A DNA stretch of 64,000 nucleotides from an uncultured Eubacteriales bacterium (GCA_900553805.1 USEU01000001.1:62001-126000); one strand, 5' to 3'; positions 1 through 8,459 are shown, numbered from the stretch's first letter. The notes: generated from the letters alone by a model not told the origin. Program-made: numbers and translations.

Positions 1-129
1 TGCCGCTTTGCAGCCCGCTGTAAATATGCTGCCGAGGAATGCCTGAAGCCACAGATTCAGGAGGAGGTCACACCCGGTCATCTGGTTCGGTGCTGCCGGA
101 TTCGCGAAATTAATAAAGAAGTTCTTTAA
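1..129 (+). CDS. Oligopeptide/dipeptide-type ABC transporter ATP-binding protein, C-terminal end only
   Basis: Frame 1 is open from the first base to a TAA at 127-129. The 42 residues have the Cys-rich tail typical of DppD/DppF-type ATPases (oligo_HPY region): CRFAARCKYA near the start, EEC, then EEVTPGHLVRCCR near the end. The same tail layout appears in the two complete ATPases at 10717 and 11780. The nucleotide-binding domain lies outside the window. This implies a second peptide/oligosaccharide ABC importer just upstream of the sulfatase gene. The family call rests on the tail alone. Confidence 0.72.
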   Translation, partial: CRFAARCKYAAEECLKPQIQEEVTPGHLVRCCRIREINKEVL

Positions 130-550
130 GGAAACTCCGGATAAACCATCCGCGGGTGGATAGTGGATTTTTCAACTGCTCATCAGCATCCCAAATGGGG
201 AATACTGCACGGCCGTTATCGGTGAAAGTTGGCTGACGGGTACAGCATATCCCCCTGCGGGTACGCTGGGCATTGTGTCAATTTAGATACCTTGACTGGT
301 AAAGAATCTTTCAATGATTTAATCCAAAGCTTCTCTAATCTGAGGGGCACTGACGGCAGTTAGGCTTTGCAGGTCTGAAAAGCAGATTTGCAGAAGACTG
401 CCGTCAGTGCTGCTTTGTAGTGTACTCCGGGTACTAGCCACGTTTTTCCATGCTTATCACATCCACTTGCACGCTCATCCCACCACAGAAGAGGCCGTTT
501 CTGCTTTTACGGAAGACTTTTGATGAACCACATGAAAAGGAGAATTACAT
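130..550. other. Gap with degenerate repeat and a long hairpin
   Basis: No gene is supported in this 421-bp stretch. Bases about 204-270 resemble the middle of the 219-bp MITE found twice further on, at roughly three quarters identity. A long hairpin sits at 347-410. A ribosome binding site (AAAAGGAG) precedes the sulfatase start. No convincing sigma-A promoter was found. Confidence 0.5.
347..410. repeat. Long imperfect inverted repeat (hairpin)
   Basis: Outer arms of 14 bp pair perfectly (GCACTGACGGCAGT with its complement). An inner 10-bp stem, with two G-U pairs if transcribed, closes on a short A-rich loop. The fold spans 64 nt. No clear T-tract follows, so it is not a standard terminator. 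It may be a structured RNA element or an insertion remnant. Confidence 0.6.
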
Positions 551-2026
551 ATGCGCGCAATTATGGTCATGTATGACACGCTCAACCGCCGCACACTGCC
601 TAACTACGGCTGTACGGAGGCAATCTGCCCCAATTTTGAACGCTTGGGGAAAAAAACCGTCACGTTCGATACCTGCTATGTGGGAAGTCTTCCCTGTATG
701 CCGGCGCGGCGGGATCTCCATACCGGCCGAGTCAGCTTTCTCCACCGCGGCTGGGGGCCGATTGAACCATGGGACGACAGCGTTCCGGAAATTTTGAAAA
801 AAAACGGGGTCTATACCCATTTGATTTCTGATCACGACCACTATTGGGAGGACGGCGGCGCCACCTATCATACCCGCTACTCGTCTTGGGAAATTGACCG
901 TGGGCAGGAAAACGACACCTGGAAGGGAGACCTGGGTGACTATGAGGATACCCACAGCTTCGGTATGACCGGTGACTATGCCAGGATTATGCGTGCTGCC
1001 CGGCACTATAACGCAGTGAATCGCGAATACATCCGGCGTCAGGGCAAATATCCGCAGGAGCTGGTGTTTGACAAGGGCATTGAATTCATTGAGAATAACT
1101 GGAAACACGACAATTGGTTTCTGCAAATTGAAACTTTTGATCCCCATGAGCCATTTACCGCACCGGAGGAATTCCAACGGGAATACGGCATCGATGAACA
1201 GTCTGCCCCCTACGATTGGCCGGCCTACAATATGGTGCGCGAAGATGAGGCATTCGTGGGTAAAATCCGAAAAAAATACCTTTCTCTACTGAGCATGTGT
1301 GATCGATCGCTGGGACGCGTACTGGATATGATGGATCGCTATGACATGTGGAAGGACACCATGCTCATTGTGAATACCGATCATGGCTTTCTCCTGGGAG
1401 AGCATCAGTGGTGGGCGAAAAATGTTATGCCCATGTACAATGAGATTGCCAATACACCGCTGTTTATCTGGGATCCCCGCTTCAGTGTAAAGAATACGCA
1501 CCGCAAGTCGCTGGTGCAGTGTATTGATATTTCTGCGACTCTGCTGGGATTCTTTGGACAGAAACTCCCGGAGAACATGATGGGCAGAGATTTGAGCCCA
1601 GTCATCACTGCTGATGAAAGAATTCGGGATTATGCCATCTATGGTATGTTTGCCGGTCATGTGAACATCACGGATGGGAAATATGTTTATATGCGCGCCC
1701 CGGTTTCAGAGGACAACAAGCCATGCTTTGAGTATACGCTTATGCCGACAGATATGAACAACCGCAAACCGTTGGCACAGCTGAAGGCAGCAGCGCTGGC
1801 AGAACCATTCCCGTTTACCAAAGAACTTCCTGTTTTAAAGCTGCCTGCCGGTGCCTATTTCAGTGCATACCGGTTCGGCAATTTGCTCTTTGACGTAGAG
1901 CACGACCCGTTTCAGCTGCACCCGTTTCAGGATTCCCAAAAAGAGAAGGAACTGCTCAATGCGCTGCGTGCCGAAATGGAAGCTGCCGCTGCGCCGCAGG
2001 AGCAGTACGAGCGGCTGGGAATTTAG
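551..2026 (+). CDS. Cys-type sulfatase, cytoplasmic
   Basis: A 491-residue sulfatase of the alkaline phosphatase superfamily, expected to hydrolyse a sulfate ester. The Cys-type signature C49-M-P-A-R53 would be converted to formylglycine by a radical-SAM anSME-type maturase, which is not in the window. A metal-binding Asp lies near the N-terminus (D9), and NTDHG with a following GEH motif around residue 276 supplies further metal and substrate ligands. There is no signal peptide, so it should act on an imported or intracellular sulfated compound. The start follows AAAAGGAG with good spacing. A broken AEC carrier and an esterase follow on the same strand, suggesting a small catabolic operon. 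The substrate cannot be read from the sequence; choline-sulfatase-like and carbohydrate sulfatases are both possible. Confidence 0.88.
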   Translation: MRAIMVMYDTLNRRTLPNYGCTEAICPNFERLGKKTVTFDTCYVGSLPCMPARRDLHTGRVSFLHRGWGPIEPWDDSVPEILKKNGVYTHLISDHDHYWEDGGATYHTRYSSWEIDRGQENDTWKGDLGDYEDTHSFGMTGDYARIMRAARHYNAVNREYIRRQGKYPQELVFDKGIEFIENNWKHDNWFLQIETFDPHEPFTAPEEFQREYGIDEQSAPYDWPAYNMVREDEAFVGKIRKKYLSLLSMCDRSLGRVLDMMDRYDMWKDTMLIVNTDHGFLLGEHQWWAKNVMPMYNEIANTPLFIWDPRFSVKNTHRKSLVQCIDISATLLGFFGQKLPENMMGRDLSPVITADERIRDYAIYGMFAGHVNITDGKYVYMRAPVSEDNKPCFEYTLMPTDMNNRKPLAQLKAAALAEPFPFTKELPVLKLPAGAYFSAYRFGNLLFDVEHDPFQLHPFQDSQKEKELLNALRAEMEAAAAPQEQYERLGI

Positions 2027-2070
2027 GAATATACTGAGCTGCTGATAAGGGAGTGGGAAAAGGAAAAACG

Positions 2071-3014
2071 ATGAATACAGAATTGACAGGTATTATTTTT
2101 CAACAGCCCATTACCATGGCACTGTATATGGCTATGGGATATCTGCTGTTTCACCATGGGAAAATAACGGCAGAGGGAAAATAACGGCAGAGGGAAGCAA
2201 AAGCATTGCGGCAATACTGCTATGGCTGGTAATCCCCAGCGTGATTATCAACAGCTTCTGCGTTGAATTAACGCTGGAACACCTGGAGCAGCTGGGAATA
2301 AGCGCGTTGCTGGGAGCAGCGGCGCTGCTGCTGGCGATGGCACTGGCACGGCTGATTTATGGGAAGAGACCTATGGATAATTTTGCAGCGTCCTTCTCCA
2401 ACGCAGGCTTTATGGGCATTCCACTGGTCAAGTCCAGCTTTGGAGAAAGTGCAGCATTTTATCTGGTTGCCTTTGTGGCGTTTCTCAATGTGATGCAATG
2501 GGTCTATGGCGTCGCCCTTTTAAGCCGGGGAAGAGCTCGGGCGGGATGGAGGCATCTCCTGCTCAATCCAATCTGCGCCGGACTGGCCGCGGGACTACTA
2601 CTGTTCTTTACGGGCGTGGGCGCACGGCTTCCCGGCATCGTTCGCAATGCCGTCGGCGGCATTGCAGCGCTGAATGGCCCCCTGGCAATGCTGGCGCTCG
2701 GTATCTATCTTGCACAGACGAATCCCATTGCCATGATGGCTAAGCCAGAGCTTTATGCCCTGAGCGCAGTACGACTGCTGCTGATTCCGGCAGCTACAAT
2801 GCTTCTGCTATTGCCAATCCCGGCGGGTACGACACTGCGCCTGACCATTCTGGCTGGTGCCTGCGCGCCGGTTGGGGCAAACGTGGCTGTATACGCACAG
2901 CTGTACGGCGAGGATTATCCCTACGCCTGCCAGACGGTGGCAATGAGCACGCTGCTTTCTATTTTAACGATGCCGGCAGTGCTGAGCGTGGGCAGTTGGC
3001 TGTTCAATCAATGA
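2071..3014 (+). pseudogene. AEC-family (auxin efflux carrier-type) transporter, frameshifted by a 17-bp duplication
   Basis: The first frame starts at ATG 2071 (MNTELTGIIF) and stops at 2182-2184 after 37 residues. The continuation lies in another frame and runs to 3014 as a multi-helix membrane protein with the AEC half repeat (residues like NSFCVELT, FSNAGFMGIPLV, APVGANV). The cause is visible: the 17-mer AAAATAACGGCAGAGGG occurs twice in tandem at 2161-2194. Removing one copy joins HHGKITAEG directly to SKSIAAILLWLVIPS, giving a normal AEC protein of about 309 residues. AEC carriers export or exchange small carboxylates and amino acids. It could be a recent loss, a slippage-reversible switch or, less likely, an assembly error. 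A GTG at 2241 could permit a truncated product. Confidence 0.85.
2161..2194 (+). repeat. Perfect 17-bp tandem duplication inside the AEC gene
   Basis: Two abutting identical copies (2161-2177 and 2178-2194), preceded by GGG that extends the homology. Seventeen is not a multiple of three, so the second copy shifts the reading frame. Loss of one unit by slippage would restore the gene. Confidence 0.97.
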
Positions 3015-3032
3015 AAAACAGGAGGAAGTAAA

Positions 3033-4322
3033 ATGGCACAGTTTGACCGATATGTTGTGCTGACGGATGCGGGAGCATTTATCAGCAAGCTGATTTTGCA
3101 CCTACCGGAGTGCGTCAACGCCGGTACGGTAACGCCGCAGACCTTCAGCGTTTTCTCCCGGCGCTGCAATCGAACCACTGGGGAAATCATCCATCTGAAC
3201 AGTAAAAATTTCTCCCCGGAGGCGCTAACGGATACGCAGGATGGCCTGTCGCAGGGCTATTGGCGCGTTAGGCAGGCCTATCCCTGCGACGCACAGGGAA
3301 AGCCTGTGCTCTGCGCAGACCGGGTAGCGCTGGACATGGACTATGGTCCGCTGGTACATTTGAGTGCCCTTGGTGCACAGGTAAAGCAATGCTACAATGA
3401 TTTCGTGCGGATGGAAACGGTGATTACGCAGATTGCCCCCATCCCGGGTGCACCCGGCATCATGGGAATGGTATTTGACGTCTGCGGTACGACCATATGT
3501 CCGGCTGCCGAGGGCTGGCAGTTCCGCTGCGATGTGGATGAAGCGCATCCCCTGCGCTATGGCTGGTTCCGGCCGAGGGGAAATGGGAAGAGCCCCTTGC
3601 TGGTGTGGCTGCACGGTGCGGGCGGCGGAGGAAGTGACCCCCGCTACCCGGTGGTGGGCAATAAAGTGACGGGCTTTTCCTGCGACGAGGGGCAAGCCGC
3701 TTTGGGCGGTATGTGGGTGCTGGTGCCGCAGTGCCCCACGCTCTGGATGGATGACGGACGGGGCACGCCGCTGATGCAGAATAACGACTCCATTTATGTG
3801 GAAATGGTAAAACGCACCGTAGATACATTCCTGCAGGAGCATGCGGGGGAAATCTCTGAAGATCGGATATTCATTGCGGGCAATTCCAACGGCGGCTTTA
3901 TGACACTCAAGCAGGTTATGGCATATCCGAAATTCTATGCTGCCGCAGTGCCGGTGTGTGAAGCAATCGTGACAGAGCTTTTGACACAGGAGGAAATTGC
4001 GGTTATGAAGGACACACCCATCTGGTTTGTCCACTGCCGGGGAGATTTTGTGGTTGACCCGGATAAGACGGTTGTTCCCCTGTACCGCAGATTGAAGGAA
4101 AATGGTGCAAAGGAAGTCCATTTTACCTACCTGGATAAAATCGAAGATACTTCCGGCCTATTCCGCAACCCGGACGGCACACCGTACCGCTTTATTCCCC
4201 ATTTTGCTTGGGTTCCGGTGTATAACAACGCCTGTAAAACCGATTGTGACGGAATGCCTGTGATAAAGGATGGCTTCCAGGTTGGCATCTTCCAGTGGCT
4301 GCGAGGCATAGGGCACGGCTGA
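3033..4322 (+). CDS. Alpha/beta-hydrolase (esterase/peptidase-like) with extra N-terminal domain
   Basis: A 429-residue protein. The N-terminal ~170 residues form a separate domain I do not recognise. From about residue 180 it is an alpha/beta-hydrolase: HGAGGGG oxyanion loop near residue 193, nucleophile elbow G283-N-S285-N-G-G, an acidic residue in the HCRGDFVVDPD stretch and a C-terminal HFAW histidine. The layout resembles prolyl-oligopeptidase-type esterases and CE1-like carbohydrate esterases. No signal peptide is seen, so it probably acts inside the cell. It follows the AEC pseudogene by 18 bp with an AGGAGG site, in one unit with the sulfatase. Together they suggest removal of sulfate and acyl groups from an imported compound. 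Confidence 0.75.
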   Translation: MAQFDRYVVLTDAGAFISKLILHLPECVNAGTVTPQTFSVFSRRCNRTTGEIIHLNSKNFSPEALTDTQDGLSQGYWRVRQAYPCDAQGKPVLCADRVALDMDYGPLVHLSALGAQVKQCYNDFVRMETVITQIAPIPGAPGIMGMVFDVCGTTICPAAEGWQFRCDVDEAHPLRYGWFRPRGNGKSPLLVWLHGAGGGGSDPRYPVVGNKVTGFSCDEGQAALGGMWVLVPQCPTLWMDDGRGTPLMQNNDSIYVEMVKRTVDTFLQEHAGEISEDRIFIAGNSNGGFMTLKQVMAYPKFYAAAVPVCEAIVTELLTQEEIAVMKDTPIWFVHCRGDFVVDPDKTVVPLYRRLKENGAKEVHFTYLDKIEDTSGLFRNPDGTPYRFIPHFAWVPVYNNACKTDCDGMPVIKDGFQVGIFQWLRGIGHG

Positions 4323-4723
4323 AGCCGAGACCAATGACTCGTTCACGTCGGCAAACCTGATCCCGGCGGACAGCGCTGGCAGATGCTCCTTAACATTTCC
4401 GGGGAAAAAGCTTTACAAAATATTTTTCTGTACTATCGTATTTCGTATGGAATCGCAGAGATATTGAAACACGCCAGAGTTGGAATCCGTGACTGGTTCA
4501 AGCCAAAACGCACAGACCAAAACCAACTCCGCTTCCGCCTTTCAGCGTGATAGTACCCCTATATTCTTAACCAGGCGCAAAGACAAGATGCCTTTGCGCC
4601 TGGTTGGTGTGCCTTTTTTGATAAAAATGGGGAATTAATGCTGATTGCTCGGCAAAAGGCAGGGAGCCTGGTAGGAGATATGGCGGCGTGTTACTATTCG
4701 CCGAAACTCAAGAAAAGAAATTC
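4323..4723. other. Intergenic region, no gene recognised
   Basis: The 400 bp between the esterase and the 5S promoter contain a terminator at 4569-4619 and otherwise nothing I can identify. Short open frames here have no ribosome binding sites. Confidence 0.5.
4569..4619 (+). terminator. Rho-independent terminator
   Basis: Perfect 14-bp arms (AACCAGGCGCAAAG at 4569-4582 and complement at 4592-4605), followed after a few bases by a run of Ts ending near 4619. It probably ends the sulfatase-esterase transcript, though it lies about 250 bp after the last stop codon. Confidence 0.8.
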
Positions 4724-4752
4724 TTGACAAGTGAATTCGCTTGTGCTAAAAT
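4724..4752 (+). promoter_or_regulatory. Sigma-A promoter of the 5S-tRNA unit
   Basis: TTGACA at 4724-4729, a 17-bp spacer and TAAAAT at 4747-4752. Transcription would start about 30 bp before the 5S gene; a small GGAGAAAG-type hairpin lies in the leader. Confidence 0.8.
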
Positions 4753-4789
4753 GCAATGCGTTGGAGGAAAGCTTTCTCCAACATCATAG

Positions 4790-4904
4790 TTGGTATTGAT
4801 TGCGATGAGGGTCCACCTGTTCCCATCCCGAACACAGAAGTTAAGCTCATCCGCGCCGACAATACTTGCAGGGTGACTTGCCGGGAAGATAGGTAATGCC
4901 AACA
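4790..4904 (+). rRNA. rrf: 5S ribosomal RNA
   Basis: The conserved 5S core is present: GGTCCACCTGTTCCCATCCC, the CGAACACAGAAGTTAAGCTC loop region and a closing GGTAATGCCAAC that pairs with the 5' TTGGTATT. The gene is about 115 nt. No 16S or 23S gene is next to it; upstream lies only its own promoter. Exact ends are estimated to within a few bases. Confidence 0.93.
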
Positions 4905-4907
4905 CAT

Positions 4908-4983
4908 GCCCCCTTAGCTCAGTCGGTAGAGCGACGGACTGTTAATCCGCAGGTCGTTGGTTCGAGTCCAACAGGGGGCGCCA
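4908..4983 (+). tRNA. tRNA-Asn (anticodon GTT)
   Basis: A 76-nt cloverleaf with acceptor GCCCCCT pairing to AGGGGGC, D-arm TAGCTCAGTCGGTAGAGC, anticodon loop CTGTTAA, T-arm GTTGG TTCGAGT CCAAC and an encoded CCA. It follows the 5S gene by 3 bp and shares its transcript. Confidence 0.97.
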
Positions 4984-4984
4984 G

Positions 4985-5026
4985 ATGTACACGGTCCGCC
5001 TTGTGGGCGGATCGTGTACATTTTTT
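4985..5026 (+). terminator. Rho-independent terminator after tRNA-Asn
   Basis: Arms of about 15 bp (TGTACACGGTCCGCC with near-complement) around a TTGT loop, followed by six Ts at 5021-5026. It lies two bases after the tRNA. Confidence 0.9.
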
Positions 5027-5033
5027 ATGAGCT

Positions 5034-5081
5034 GGCCGGAGCGTCCGGGCGCTGAATGCGCTGGGACGCTCCGGCCTTTTT
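5034..5081 (+). terminator. Second tandem terminator
   Basis: GGCCGGAGCGTCC pairs with GGGACGCTCCGGCC and is followed by TTTTT. It backs up the previous terminator and separates the 5S-tRNA unit from the convergent AraC gene. Confidence 0.8.
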
Positions 5082-5111
5082 GCGTGTTTTCAGAAGTGCA
5101 ACCCCATGTGT

Positions 5112-6017
5112 TTATGCCGCGGGGCCGGAGTGCTGAATTCGGTGCCGTTTTCTGTACAGCGAGGGAGAAGTGCCAATATGCTTCCTGAACACACGGTTGA
5201 ACTGGGAGAAGCTGTTGAAGCCGCATAGGTCCGGGATCTCGGTGATCGGCAGATTTGTATTTATCAGCAACGCCTGAACATTGCGGACTCTGGTCATCTG
5301 AATGTAATCGGTGATGGAAAACCCGGTGACATATTTGAAGCGGTGCGACAGATAACTTGGGCTGATATCGTGTGCATCCGCCAGCATTTCCAGGCTCAGG
5401 GGGTTCGGATAATGCGCGTGAATGTATCCCGCGACCGTATAGATTTTTTCCTCCAGCTCAGACAGGATTGTTTCGTTTTTGTAGATATTGCTGTCCCTGT
5501 TCAGAAACAGCAAAATCAGGAATTCGATAAACTTCTGATGAATGATTAGATTGCGCATGGGGTCTGCCTTGGAGGAGAGAAAATAGATGTCGTTGATTTT
5601 CCCGCAGAGCCGCCTCTGTAATTCGGAATCAAAACGGAATATGGGGATTTCTTGATCGAAGACCCCCAGCAGCTGCTCATATTCGTTGGACAGACCCGGC
5701 ACATGAGAAGGCATGTTAAACTGGACGATCAGCCGCTTGCAAGGGCGGCCGGCCGGATATTGCGTCTTGTGCAATTTGGCCGGAGGGATCCCCACAATAT
5801 CAAAGGCCTGGATCTCATAGGGGATGCCCTCGATAAAGTGGATCGCGTTTGGGCAGAGCGGGATGCATAATTCATAAAAGGGGTGGAAGTGCTGGAACTC
5901 CATGTTGATGTCCGCGCTACGGCTGTCATAGTCAAAAAAGTAGAAGATGCTGTCATTTTCTTCATTGACCCGGATGGAATACTTGTCCTCATAATACAGC
6001 AAGTTATTCAGGAACAT
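5112..6017 (-). CDS. AraC-family transcriptional regulator, probable regulator of the adjacent uptake/glycan locus
   Basis: A 301-residue AraC/XylS-type regulator. Residues about 35-110 form a cupin-like sensor domain (HFHPFYELCIPL, then IPYEIQAFDIVGIPP). Residues about 195-295 carry the double helix-turn-helix: LSLEMLADAHDISPSYLSHRF and the second recognition helix FNSFSQFNRVFRKHIGTSP, ending in the usual SLYRKR. It is divergently arranged with the binding-protein gene at 6431, across a 413-bp intergenic region with a sigma-A promoter. That layout suggests it activates the locus in response to an imported sugar or breakdown product. The ligand is unknown. The start at 6017 fits the family length. 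Confidence 0.9.
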   Translation of the reverse strand: MFLNNLLYYEDKYSIRVNEENDSIFYFFDYDSRSADINMEFQHFHPFYELCIPLCPNAIHFIEGIPYEIQAFDIVGIPPAKLHKTQYPAGRPCKRLIVQFNMPSHVPGLSNEYEQLLGVFDQEIPIFRFDSELQRRLCGKINDIYFLSSKADPMRNLIIHQKFIEFLILLFLNRDSNIYKNETILSELEEKIYTVAGYIHAHYPNPLSLEMLADAHDISPSYLSHRFKYVTGFSITDYIQMTRVRNVQALLINTNLPITEIPDLCGFNSFSQFNRVFRKHIGTSPSLYRKRHRIQHSGPAA

Positions 6018-6430
6018 ATGCTACCTCTGCTTTGCTAAAAAGATAGTCCAAATAGATTAACGTGCAAAGCTCCATGTTATTGCAGCTGGAGCTGCCCGGG
6101 AGACGGCGCGATAGAAGTGAGGCAATCCATGCACGTCCCCAAAACGTATTGCATCATAAGTGTAGCACAGAATTTGAGATTCATCAATATTATTGCAGGA
6201 AAAACGAAGGAAAGATTGCACACTGTATGCTATGCACAAAATAGACGGTAAAGAAATGTATAATATCAACAGATAAAAAATATTGGTGCTTCAAAAAAGC
6301 ATGAAACGCAATAAAGTTTTTTGAAAAAAGACATGATATGCGTAGACTTTTACTGGGGAATCTGTATAATAAATGGTGTTTAGGGATGAATGTTCTTGAA
6401 CGTAATAACTAAAATGGGAGGAACACAAAA
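6018..6430. other. Divergent control region between araC-type gene and the uptake locus
   Basis: This 413-bp AT-richer region holds the promoter at 6343-6370 and the leader of the binding-protein gene (GGGAGG at 6415-6420). I saw no coding capacity with a ribosome binding site. AraC-type half-sites are expected here but no unambiguous repeat pair stood out. Confidence 0.55.
6343..6370 (+). promoter_or_regulatory. Sigma-A promoter of the ABC importer and glycan locus
   Basis: A weak -35 (TAGACT, 6343-6348), a 16-bp spacer and a perfect TATAAT at 6365-6370. The poor -35 beside a strong -10 fits activation by an AraC protein. Confidence 0.7.
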
Positions 6431-8389
6431 ATGAAGAAGCTCATTTCTATGCTTCTGGCCCTGGCAATGGTCCTGTCTCTGACCGCCGTGACCTTTGCCA
6501 CCGAGGCTTCCGCAGCTGAGGCCCCCTCCGCTGGCTACTCCGAGGCACCCTCTATCACAAAGCTGGGTACTTACGGCAATGTTGAGGACCGTCTGCCTGT
6601 TGAGGAAGACATTTTCGTGTCTCGGCACGACGCCGTTGGTGCTGAGCTTGAGATCGGCGCCTATGGCGGCACGATCAACCTGGTTGGCGGCGGCGGCTCC
6701 TGGGATCTTTCCAGACCCAGCCTGGAGACCATTATCCGGCGCAATACCGATGGCTCCTACTATCCCAACGTCATCAAGAGCTATGAGTACAATGAGGATT
6801 ACACGGTTTGGACCTTCCATCTGCGCGAAGGCATGAAGTGGTCCGACGGCAATGACTTCACCGCCGACGACATCACCTTCTGGTACTATATGTGCCACAT
6901 CAACAATTTTGACACCAAGGCCAGTTGGGCTGCCCTGATCGACGGCGAGACCGGCAGCTTTGCCACTCTGACCAAGGTCGATGACTACGCCGTCACCTGG
7001 ACCTTCGACACCGCCAAGTATCCCGCCGACTTCATCGAGCACGGCGACTTCAAGTGGTGCTGGGCGCCTTCCCACTGGCTTGCCGATCTGATCCCCTCCT
7101 CCATCCATGTGGAGAATGAATACTGGGCAGACACCGGCTTGTCCGACGAGGATGTGCTGGCAAACGCGCTGGCCAAGGGCGTCGACAAGGCGACCATCAG
7201 CGATCTGGGCAAGGCGGTTGCCTACAACTTCTGGAACATTGGCGGCATTCCCTCGCTCAATTCCTTCGTTCTGAGAGAAGGCGAGTCCAACGGCAGCTCC
7301 GTCTGCCACCTGGACCGCAACATTTACTACTGGAAGGTCGACGCGGCAGGCCAGCAGCTGCCTTACTGCGATGGCATCGTGTATACCAAGACCTCCGAGA
7401 ACGGCCAGGATCAGCTGATGTTCCGCTCCGGCGAGGTGGATATTCTGAACGTCAACATGGCTGATATCGCCTCTATTCTTGCCGACATGGGCGACGCTGC
7501 TGTTCTGCGTACCTTCGCCAGCACCGACTGGGGCACCGTCAACGTCACCTTTAACTACACCCACAAGGACAGCAACTATGCCGAGCTGTTCAACAACATC
7601 AACTTCCGCCACGCCATTTCCATCGCTGTTGACCGCACAGAGCTGTCCGAGCTGCTGTTCGACGGTTTCCTGGAGCCTGGCCAGTCCGCGCCTCAGGCCG
7701 GCAACGTCGGCTATGACGAGGAGTGGATCAACAAGTGGACGGAGTACGATGTCGAGGGCGCTAAGAAGCTGCTGGACGAGTGCGGACTGGTCATGGGCAG
7801 CGACGGCTATTATGACTTTGCTGATGGCTCTGACTTCCTGCTGACCTTCTATGGCTACCTGGATTCCGGCGCGGTGGATCAGTATCCCATCCTGGAGCAG
7901 TACTACAATGCCGTGGGCATCAAGACTGCCTGGAAGGAATACGAAATGGCCACCTTCGATATGGAGATCGATAACAACGACTGGACTGCCGTTATTCAGC
8001 CCCACACCACCATCGGCGGCCTGTCCATGGCTGACCGCGTCGCTCCCTTCGTTCCCATCATTCAGTCTGCCGAGTGGTATGGCGAGTTCGGCACCTGGTA
8101 CGGCACCAAGGGCGAAAGCGGCGTTGAGCCCACCGGCGACATGGCCAAGCTGATCGAGATCTACGAGAAGTGGGCGGCGACTCCCATCACCGAGGAAAGA
8201 GAAGCCTACAACCTGGAGATCTATGAGATCCACAAGGAGAATCTGTGGACCATCGCCTACCTGCAGAGCGCGGGCAACTACAACCTGGTCACCTCCAGCC
8301 TGAAGAATTATCCCGAGGAGCTGGTTTGGGCTGACCTGTACATGTACGCGAACATTGTCCACTACGAGACGCTGTACAAGGCTGCGTGA
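6431..8389 (+). CDS. ABC transporter substrate-binding protein, family 5 (oligopeptide/oligosaccharide type)
   Basis: A 652-residue exported binding protein of SBP family 5. The N-terminus MKKLISMLLALAMVLSL is a signal peptide with a TFA or ASA cleavage site near residues 22-27; there is no lipobox Cys, so anchoring must differ from a standard lipoprotein. Family features follow: the WTFHLREGMKWSDGNDFTA segment, FADDITFWY-like spacing and the INFRHAISIAVDR motif. The gene uses a markedly C/G-ended, highly biased codon set, fitting high expression. A hairpin follows the stop, and the permease genes come next. Family 5 proteins bind peptides, but many Firmicutes members inside glycan loci bind oligosaccharides; the context favours that here. 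Confidence 0.92.
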   Translation: MKKLISMLLALAMVLSLTAVTFATEASAAEAPSAGYSEAPSITKLGTYGNVEDRLPVEEDIFVSRHDAVGAELEIGAYGGTINLVGGGGSWDLSRPSLETIIRRNTDGSYYPNVIKSYEYNEDYTVWTFHLREGMKWSDGNDFTADDITFWYYMCHINNFDTKASWAALIDGETGSFATLTKVDDYAVTWTFDTAKYPADFIEHGDFKWCWAPSHWLADLIPSSIHVENEYWADTGLSDEDVLANALAKGVDKATISDLGKAVAYNFWNIGGIPSLNSFVLREGESNGSSVCHLDRNIYYWKVDAAGQQLPYCDGIVYTKTSENGQDQLMFRSGEVDILNVNMADIASILADMGDAAVLRTFASTDWGTVNVTFNYTHKDSNYAELFNNINFRHAISIAVDRTELSELLFDGFLEPGQSAPQAGNVGYDEEWINKWTEYDVEGAKKLLDECGLVMGSDGYYDFADGSDFLLTFYGYLDSGAVDQYPILEQYYNAVGIKTAWKEYEMATFDMEIDNNDWTAVIQPHTTIGGLSMADRVAPFVPIIQSAEWYGEFGTWYGTKGESGVEPTGDMAKLIEIYEKWAATPITEEREAYNLEIYEIHKENLWTIAYLQSAGNYNLVTSSLKNYPEELVWADLYMYANIVHYETLYKAA

Positions 8390-8424
8390 TCTACAAAAAG
8401 GACCCATAACGTATCATCAAAGTT

Positions 8425-8459
8425 CGGGGGCGGGGAACCAGTTTCCCTGCCCCCGTTTT
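8425..8459 (+). terminator. Intercistronic hairpin with short T-tract (attenuating terminator or mRNA end protector)
   Basis: CGGGGGCGGGGA pairs with TCCCTGCCCCCG and is followed by TTTTA. It lies between the binding-protein and permease genes. Such elements let the binding protein be made in excess over the membrane components. Confidence 0.8.

Noticed and set aside
4790-4983. Part of a full rRNA operon
   Set aside because: A promoter lies 38 bp before the 5S gene and no 23S sequence is present upstream.
6380-8407. 675-codon open frame antisense to the binding protein gene
   Set aside because: It mirrors the biased codon usage of the real gene. It has no ribosome binding site and the sense gene has clear family motifs and a signal peptide.
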